Source: Roseospirillum parvum | GTDB lineage: Bacteria; Pseudomonadota; Alphaproteobacteria; Rhodospirillales; Rhodospirillaceae | Assembly: GCF_900100455.1 (NCBI RefSeq) | Contig: NZ_FNCV01000007.1 | Location: 62,001 to 126,000 of the forward strand | DNA length: 64,000 nt | Reading direction: 5' to 3' | Shown here: piece by piece, positions 58,552 through 64,000 of the stretch | How the letters are laid out: the number at the start of each line of letters is the position of its first letter | Position numbering within the stretch: the stretch's first letter is position 1 | Notes under the pieces: model-generated | What the model was told of the DNA's origin: nothing | What the model saw: the letters and a program-made list of their open reading frames with translations, nothing else | Databases searched by the model: none | Program-made: the position numbers and the translations under genes

Positions 58552-59778
58552 ATGACAGAGAAGAACCCCGAGAAAGGGTATGTCGCCCTGCTCGGCTGGT
58601 CGCTGGGCGCCATCGACGCCGCCGAACGCTTCGACCGCCGCTACATCGTCGTCGCCCCGGAGTGGGCCGAGGCCTACTGCCAGGAAAACGACATCCCCCA
58701 CATCCCCTGGAACTTCGAGCGCCTCAACGACCGCTCCATGGAGATCGCCGAAACCCTGAAGGAGCGCGGCGTCGATGTGGCCATCCCGCTGTTCGAGGAA
58801 ACCGTCGAGTGGGCCGGCGCCATCAACGCCGTGTTGCAGGCCAACCCGCGCCTGCACGGCCAGGCCATCCTGTTCCGCGACAAGGCGCTGATGAAGCGCC
58901 GGGCCCAGTTGGGCGGCATTCGGGTCGGCATCTTCGAGGAGGCCCACGACCGGGGCGACATCATCCGCTTCCTGAAGCGGGTCAGCCAGACCCTGCTCAA
59001 GCTGGACGGCGACCCGGCCGACCCGATCCACGTCAAGGCCTTCGACAAGGCCGGCTGCCTGGGTCACCGGGTGATCCGCGAGCCGCAGGACATCGACCTG
59101 ATCCCCGACGAGGAATTCCCGGTGCTGATGGAAAGCCACCTGGACGGCTGGGAATTCGCCTGCGAGGTGTGGATCCACGACGGCAAGATCCAGTTTCTCA
59201 ACATCTCTGAATACGTCACCCTGGGCTATTCGGTGTTCGTCCCCGCCTCGCCGGCGCTGGAGGCCTGGCGGCCCCGGGTCGAGCAGGAAATCGAGAAGCT
59301 GATCAAGACCTTCGACATCGAGCACGGGTTCATCCACCCGGAATACTTCGTGACCAGCGACGGCACCATGTACTTCGGCGAGGTCGCCTTCCGGCCGCCC
59401 GGTTTCAAGGTCTTCGAGCTTCTCGAACGGGTCTACGGCTTCAACGCCTATCAGGCGTTGATCGTCTGCTTCGACCCCAAGTCCACCGAGGAAGAGGTGC
59501 GTGCCTTCTTCCCGCGCGAGGTGGTCGATGCCGACGGGTATGCCGGCTGCTTCGGGGTCTACCCGCGCCAGCGCGTGGTCACCGACCTGGAGGTGCCCGA
59601 GGAGACCGAGAATCACCCCTACTTCGAATCCCACGAGCTGACCGCGCCCTCCGAAACCAAGGTGACCAAGCGTACCGCCTTCGGCACCCACTGGGGGCTG
59701 GTCTATTTCCAGGGCGACGACCCGGACACCCTGCACGGCCTGCTGAAGCGCCAGGAGGCGTTGGACTTCTATCGCTGA
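58552..59778 (+). CDS. ATP-grasp ligase of unknown substrate
   Basis: 408 aa from the ATG at 58552 with GGAGG upstream. An N-terminal Rossmann-like pre-domain (YVALLGWSLGAIDAAERF, IPLFEETVEWAGAINAVL) precedes the ATP-grasp fold. Lys162 (HVKAFDKAG) is the nucleotide lysine, MESHLDGWEFACEVWI follows, and IHPEYFVTSDG with FGEVAFRPPG (Glu277) supplies metal ligands, though the usual Asn of the E-x-N motif is not evident. Family members join a carboxylate to an amine using ATP. The unassigned gene downstream and the putrescine genes suggest a polyamine or peptide conjugate. Confidence 0.8.
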   Translation: MTEKNPEKGYVALLGWSLGAIDAAERFDRRYIVVAPEWAEAYCQENDIPHIPWNFERLNDRSMEIAETLKERGVDVAIPLFEETVEWAGAINAVLQANPRLHGQAILFRDKALMKRRAQLGGIRVGIFEEAHDRGDIIRFLKRVSQTLLKLDGDPADPIHVKAFDKAGCLGHRVIREPQDIDLIPDEEFPVLMESHLDGWEFACEVWIHDGKIQFLNISEYVTLGYSVFVPASPALEAWRPRVEQEIEKLIKTFDIEHGFIHPEYFVTSDGTMYFGEVAFRPPGFKVFELLERVYGFNAYQALIVCFDPKSTEEEVRAFFPREVVDADGYAGCFGVYPRQRVVTDLEVPEETENHPYFESHELTAPSETKVTKRTAFGTHWGLVYFQGDDPDTLHGLLKRQEALDFYR

Positions 59779-59886
59779 GCCTGAAATCGCGGGAGCCGGG
59801 GGGTGTTTTGCCCCCGGCCCCGCCTTCGCGCTACCATGCCCGCTGTTCCGGGGCGCCGCTGGCGCCCACAGCCTGGAAAGCCCCCG

Positions 59887-61908
59887 ATGTCGTCGACACC
59901 AACCCCACCCGGGCCAACCCCGCCCGGGAGCCCGCCGGCCCCCGCGGCCGAGGCTCCCTCGGCCGATCTCCTCGCGCTGGCCGCCAAGTTCGACCGGGCG
60001 CTGGACAAGCTGGCCCAGACCTCGGCCTTCGCCAAGCAGACCACCCGCGGCCCGGTGCTCGACATCGCCTGCCGCCTACTGGCCCGCCCCGGCGGCGCGG
60101 CCCAACTGGTCGAGCGGGCCGAACGCCTGGAAGCGGCCGGGGTCTTCCACGGCACCGACTGGGCGCAGCCGGAAATCCTCCAGCCGTCGCTGGCCACCGG
60201 CACCCTGACCCACGGCGACCGCCCCACCGCCACCCTGGAAATGCTCAGCGAGTTGCGCCTGCTGGCGGTGGCCCACCGGCACTTCTTCCACCCGCGCATT
60301 TCCTCCGAGCAGGCCCAGCACTTCCTGAGCCAGCTTCTGGCGCTCAACCTCAACCGCCTGTTCGGGGCGCCAAGCGAGGCCGAGCGCCAGCACGCCACCC
60401 AGGCCACGGCGACCCGCAACGTGTTTGCCCACATGGTGGAACGCATCGGCTTTGCCGAGGTGTTCGGCCAACTGGGCGAGGAGATCGAGCGCATCCTGGC
60501 CCAGCGGCCGATCATGGTCGACGACGTCAAGCTGATGGTGACCCGCATCGCCGCCTGCCTGAACGACCCGGAGATCGACAGCGGGGCCTCCGGCCTGGGC
60601 GCCGCCCGGCTGGTCAGCGCCCTGTTCGGGCCGACCACCGCCTGCCGCGAGGACCCGGGGCTCGAGGTCTACGCCGAGCGCCTGGACACCCTGGACGACA
60701 GCGCCCTGACGCAGGAGGCCCGCGCCTTCGCCCGGGCCATGCATGACACCGGGCTGGTGTCGCCCTACCACGCCGTCTTCCTGCGCCGCGTCAACGGACC
60801 CGGGGCCGATCTGGTGGCCCAGGCGCTGGGCCTCAGCAGCACCGGGCGCGAGGCCTTTTCCTGCTATCCGGGGCTGGTCGAAAGCCTGATCGAGGCGGCC
60901 ATCACGCCGGACACGGCGCAGGCCATCCTCGGCCTCGCCCTGTTGCTGGAGCGCGGCCTGCTGTTCGACCCGGCCATCGGCCCGTCGCTGTGGGGGCACA
61001 TCGGCCTCACGCCCTGCCCGGCCGCCGCCCAGGCCCTGGCCACCGCCTTCGGCCCGGCCCTGCCGCCGGCCACCCTGCTGCTGGCCGGCACCTTGAGCGT
61101 GCTCGGCCAGCCGCTGGGCATCGGGCAGGGCAACAACCCCACCTGTCAGGCGGCGCGGGCGCTGTCCATGTGGGCCCTGGCGGCGCCCGACTACCTGTTG
61201 CACCTGCTCGCCCGGGCGGCGCGCGACGATGACATCGTCATGGTCTTCGAGGGGCAACGGCTGTCCTCGGCCGCCCTGCGCAGCGGTCTGGCCAGCCAGC
61301 CGCCGATGGACGTGGACCCGGTGTCGGTGGTCCTGGTCCCCCATCTCGACCGCATCTACATGGAAATGGGCCGCCTGTGCGCCGGCCGCCCGGGCGACCC
61401 CCACGCCTGGGTGAACAGCGAGATGCACGGCTGGTGGGTGGGCCGCGACACCGCCCTGGCGGTGGACCTGCCGGGCGGCACCCTGGCCGGCGACTACGCC
61501 ACCTTCGTGCGCCGCTTCTTCGCCCACTACCACCCCCTGCACAACGGCAATGCCCCGGTCACCCACCCCCAACCGGCGGGCATCGCGGTGACCGACAGCC
61601 TGGGCCGCTTCATCGGCTGGCACGCGGTGACCATCCTGCGCGTCGGCCTGGGGCCGAAGGGCGACATGCGCCTGTACTTCTTCAATCCCAACTGCGACGG
61701 CGGCCAGGACTGGGGCCAGGGGGTGGTGGTTTCGACCGAGGGCAACGGCGAGTGGTTCGGCGAATCCTCGCTGCCGTTCGAATCCTTCGCCAGCCGCCTC
61801 TACCTGTACCATTGCGACGCCTGCGACGAGGGCGACCTGGCCGGCGTGGACGCCGAGACGGTGGCCGGCATCGAGGCCATGGCCCGCGCCACCTGGGCGG
61901 CACGCTGA
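59887..61908 (+). CDS. Unassigned 673-aa protein with papain-like active-site pattern
   Basis: Not recognised as a named family. From the ATG at 59887 a Pro-rich leader (1-45) precedes a mostly helical middle. The C-terminal third contains GQGNNPTCQAARALSMW with Gln414 and Cys420 exactly six residues apart as in papain, GWHAVTIL (His579) and FFNPNCDGG (Asn600). Order and spacing fit a cysteine peptidase, amidase or transglutaminase fold, by pattern only. No signal peptide, so probably cytoplasmic. It begins 108 bp after the ATP-grasp gene across a GCCGGGGG hairpin and converges on aguB. Confidence 0.6.
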   Translation: MSSTPTPPGPTPPGSPPAPAAEAPSADLLALAAKFDRALDKLAQTSAFAKQTTRGPVLDIACRLLARPGGAAQLVERAERLEAAGVFHGTDWAQPEILQPSLATGTLTHGDRPTATLEMLSELRLLAVAHRHFFHPRISSEQAQHFLSQLLALNLNRLFGAPSEAERQHATQATATRNVFAHMVERIGFAEVFGQLGEEIERILAQRPIMVDDVKLMVTRIAACLNDPEIDSGASGLGAARLVSALFGPTTACREDPGLEVYAERLDTLDDSALTQEARAFARAMHDTGLVSPYHAVFLRRVNGPGADLVAQALGLSSTGREAFSCYPGLVESLIEAAITPDTAQAILGLALLLERGLLFDPAIGPSLWGHIGLTPCPAAAQALATAFGPALPPATLLLAGTLSVLGQPLGIGQGNNPTCQAARALSMWALAAPDYLLHLLARAARDDDIVMVFEGQRLSSAALRSGLASQPPMDVDPVSVVLVPHLDRIYMEMGRLCAGRPGDPHAWVNSEMHGWWVGRDTALAVDLPGGTLAGDYATFVRRFFAHYHPLHNGNAPVTHPQPAGIAVTDSLGRFIGWHAVTILRVGLGPKGDMRLYFFNPNCDGGQDWGQGVVVSTEGNGEWFGESSLPFESFASRLYLYHCDACDEGDLAGVDAETVAGIEAMARATWAAR

Positions 61909-61939
61909 GGGGCCGAGGGGATCATCACCGGGGGGCGGA

Positions 61940-62821
61940 TCAGCCCCCCAGGGGCGTCACCCCGTCCAGGGTGCCGAGCGGGCCGTAAAGCTCCGGCCGG
62001 CGGTCGCGCAACATCCCCCAGCCGCCCCGGAAGCGGGCCACCTGGTCCAGGTCCAGGGTGGCGGTGATGACCGTCTCCTCGTCCCGTCCGGCTTCGGCCA
62101 GCAGGGCGCCGGTGTGGTCGGTGATGAACGACGAGCCGTAGAAGGTGAGCGAACAGCTCGCCCCGTCCTCGCTGCCGATACGGTTCGAGGCCACCACCGG
62201 CAGGATGTTGCTCGCCGCGTGGCCCTGCATGGCGCGCCGCCAGTGGGGCTGGCTGTCGTAGCCGGGATCGGTCGGCTCGCTGCCGATGGCGGTCGGGTAG
62301 AGCATCACCTCGGCCCCCATCAGGGCGCAGGCGCGGGCCGTTTCCGGGAACCACTGGTCCCAGCAGATGCCCACCCCGAGCCGTCCGCAGGCGGTGTCCC
62401 AGACCTTGAAGCCGGTGTCGCCGGGGCTGAAGTAGTACTTCTCCTCGTAGCCCGGGCCTTGCGGGATGTGGCTCTTGCGGTAGGTGTCGAGCACCCGGCC
62501 GTCGGCGTCGATCATGACCAGGGAGTTGTAGTAGGTGTTGTTGGCCCGCTCGAAAAAGGACAGGGGCAGGACCACCGACAGCTCGCGGGCCAGGGCGGCG
62601 AAGCGGGCGATCACCGGGTTGTCGGCCTTGGGGCGGGCCCAGGCGAAGTATTCGGGGTCCTGGTCCTTGCAGAAGTAGGGTCCCTCGAACAGTTCCTGGA
62701 GCAGGATCAGCCCGGCCCCCTTGCCGGCGGCCCGGCGAACCAGGGCCTCGGCGCGGTCCAGGTTGGCGGCGAGGTCGGGCGTGCAGGCCATCTGGGTGGC
62801 GGCAACGGTCAGCGTGCGCAT
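61940..62821 (-). CDS. aguB: N-carbamoylputrescine amidase
   Basis: 293 aa from the ATG at 62821 (AAGGA 10 bp upstream; the longer frame uses a TTG). Nitrilase fold with Glu in LLQELFEGPYF, Lys in TYRKSHIPQGPGYEEKYYF and Cys in GVGICWDQWFPE. The pattern is characteristic of AguB: it converts N-carbamoylputrescine to putrescine, CO2 and ammonia. It begins 26 bp after aguA ends. Confidence 0.93.
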   Translation of the reverse strand: MRTLTVAATQMACTPDLAANLDRAEALVRRAAGKGAGLILLQELFEGPYFCKDQDPEYFAWARPKADNPVIARFAALARELSVVLPLSFFERANNTYYNSLVMIDADGRVLDTYRKSHIPQGPGYEEKYYFSPGDTGFKVWDTACGRLGVGICWDQWFPETARACALMGAEVMLYPTAIGSEPTDPGYDSQPHWRRAMQGHAASNILPVVASNRIGSEDGASCSLTFYGSSFITDHTGALLAEAGRDEETVITATLDLDQVARFRGGWGMLRDRRPELYGPLGTLDGVTPLGG

Positions 62822-62847
62822 GGTGGTGGTGTCCTTCGAAAAGATGC

Positions 62848-63885
62848 TCAAACCCGGGGCTGCTGCTGGGTGATGCAGTGGATGTTGCCGCCGCCATGGG
62901 CGACCACCCGGCTGTCCACCTGGACCACCTGGCGGCCGGGGAAGGCGGCGCCGATCACCTCGGCGGCGGGATCGTCGTTGGGGTCGCCGAAGCGGGGCAC
63001 GATCACCCCCCCGTTGCAGATGTAGAAGTTGATGTAGCTCAGGGACATGCGCCCGCTGGCCGCGGCCCCCTCGGGATACTCGGTGCGAATCGCCGGCTGG
63101 GGCACCTCGATCACCTGGAGACGGCGTCCCCGGGCGTCGGTGGCGGCCTTCAGCAGGTCGCGGTTGTGGGCCATGCGCCGGGTGTTCTCGTCGGCCGGCG
63201 CGCCGGCCGAGCCGATCAGCACCACCCCCGGCGCGGCGAAGGCGCAGACGTTGTCGATGTGGCCGTCGGTGTCGTCGTTCTCCAGTCCCTCATCAAGCCA
63301 GATCACCGTGTCCACGGCGAGGTACTCGGCCAGGAAGCGCTCGATGTCGGCGACCTCGAGGTGCGGGTTGCGGTTGTCGTTGAGCAGGCATTCCCGGTTG
63401 GTGATCAGGGTGCCCTCGCCATCGACATGGATCGAGCCGCCCTCCAGGATCATCGGCCCGGGGAAGCGGCGCGCCCCGGCGGCGGCAATCACGGCGCGGC
63501 CGGCCCGGGCGTCGGCGCCATAGTCCTCGATGAAGTGGCCCCAGCCGTTGAAGCCCCAGTCCACCGCCGCCAGACCGCCCGGCCCGACCAGGAAGCCGGG
63601 GCCGTTGTCGCGCAGCCAACTGTCATCCAGCGGGCATTCGACAAGCTCGATGTTGTCGCTGCCCAGAAGGTCGCGCGCCCCGCCGATCAGCTCCGGCGGG
63701 ACCAGCACGCTGACCGGCTCGAAGGCGGCGATGGCCTGGGCCACCCGGGCATGGGCGGCCCGCGCCTCGGCCATCCAGCGGTCGGAGTAGGTGGCCGGAT
63801 TGCACGGCCAGCTCATCCAGGTGCGGGTGTGGGGTTCGAACTCGCCGGGCATGCGATAACCCAGGTCGCGCGGGGTCTCGATCAT
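62848..63885 (-). CDS. aguA: Agmatine deiminase
   Basis: 345 aa. Porphyromonas-type deiminase fold: RTWMSWPCNP, DDSWLRDNGPGFLV, LEGGSIHVDGEGT, DDTDGHIDNVC and the catalytic Cys in HGGGNIHCITQQ. It converts agmatine to N-carbamoylputrescine, the substrate of AguB downstream. No arginine decarboxylase is in the window. Confidence 0.95.
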   Translation of the reverse strand: MIETPRDLGYRMPGEFEPHTRTWMSWPCNPATYSDRWMAEARAAHARVAQAIAAFEPVSVLVPPELIGGARDLLGSDNIELVECPLDDSWLRDNGPGFLVGPGGLAAVDWGFNGWGHFIEDYGADARAGRAVIAAAGARRFPGPMILEGGSIHVDGEGTLITNRECLLNDNRNPHLEVADIERFLAEYLAVDTVIWLDEGLENDDTDGHIDNVCAFAAPGVVLIGSAGAPADENTRRMAHNRDLLKAATDARGRRLQVIEVPQPAIRTEYPEGAAASGRMSLSYINFYICNGGVIVPRFGDPNDDPAAEVIGAAFPGRQVVQVDSRVVAHGGGNIHCITQQQPRV

Positions 63886-63930
63886 CTTCGGGTTCCTGAA
63901 AGGGGCGGGCGGGAAACGGGTCGGATCAGG

Positions 63931-64000
63931 CTATAACCCGGACTTGACGCGCGTCCACAGCCGCGAGCGGGCCCGCAACACATCCTGGGACAGCGGCAGG
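63931..64000 (-). CDS. 3' end of a gene running in from the right edge
   Basis: The last 22 codons before a TAG at 63931-63933 read PLSQDVLRARSRLWTRVKSG then Leu. Codon use fits the genome. Too short to identify. It would lie upstream of aguA on the same strand, 45 bp away, so it may share the operon. Confidence 0.4.
   Translation of the reverse strand, partial: LPLSQDVLRARSRLWTRVKSGL

Noticed and set aside
62878-63936. 352-codon plus-strand frame over aguA
   Set aside because: Antisense to a well-supported agmatine deiminase; no motifs.

Overview
This is a very GC-rich chromosomal segment. Gene content and order (mutY, a DciA-like gene, a DsbA-like gene and smc together; a zinc-ribbon/DUF3426 gene divergent from ftsEX; AsmA; TAXI-type TRAP transport; class II ribonucleotide reductase) suggest an alphaproteobacterium, most likely of the Rhodospirillales type. 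That placement is inference, because no rRNA or other marker lies in the window. Nearly all the long open frames opposite the genes listed are GC-driven shadows.

Layout. 1-1150: two minus-strand zinc-ribbon/TM2 membrane genes separated by two palindromic elements, then an orphan terminator that implies a small RNA. 1155-6473: a lytic transglycosylase-like gene, then a three-gene unit (beta-phosphoglucomutase-like HAD, trehalose-6-phosphatase, GH65 phosphorylase). 6508-11765: a GlxA-type regulator, an EamA exporter and a CheB-CheR-PAS fusion. 12054-15642: propionyl-CoA carboxylase (pccB, pccA). 15714-16488: an MqsRA toxin-antitoxin pair with a likely operator. 16492-23735: a class III aminotransferase, mutY, a DciA-like gene, a DsbA-like gene and smc. 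23932-25813: cold-shock protein, DEAD-box helicase and tRNA-Val. 25857-35901: gph, glmU-glmS (UDP-GlcNAc synthesis), a second class III aminotransferase, an AsmA-like protein and an N-formylglutamate amidohydrolase-like gene. 36177-42190: methyltransferase, tRNA-Leu, O-methyltransferase plus thioesterase, aspartate aminotransferase and acyl-CoA dehydrogenase. 42191-48681: the zinc-ribbon/DUF3426 gene divergent from ftsE-ftsX-ydcF-plsC-nrdJ. 48803-54076: two-domain cold-shock protein, glycerol kinase, moeA and an OleC-like AMP ligase. 54845-58343: TAXI TRAP transporter with DUF1850. 58552-64000: an ATP-grasp ligase, a large unassigned protein with a papain-like Q-C-H-N pattern, then aguB-aguA (agmatine to putrescine).

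The strongest candidate for an undescribed system is the last block. The ATP-grasp ligase sits behind an AT-rich promoter region, the cysteine-peptidase-like protein follows it, and both lie next to putrescine synthesis genes. This recalls the synthetase/amidase logic of glutathionylspermidine metabolism, but with different proteins. Other notable items are two mirror-image composite repeats at convergent gene ends, an MqsA lacking most of its zinc ligands, a tandem-repeat tail on FtsE, and a split version of the mycobacterial OtsB1 domain order.
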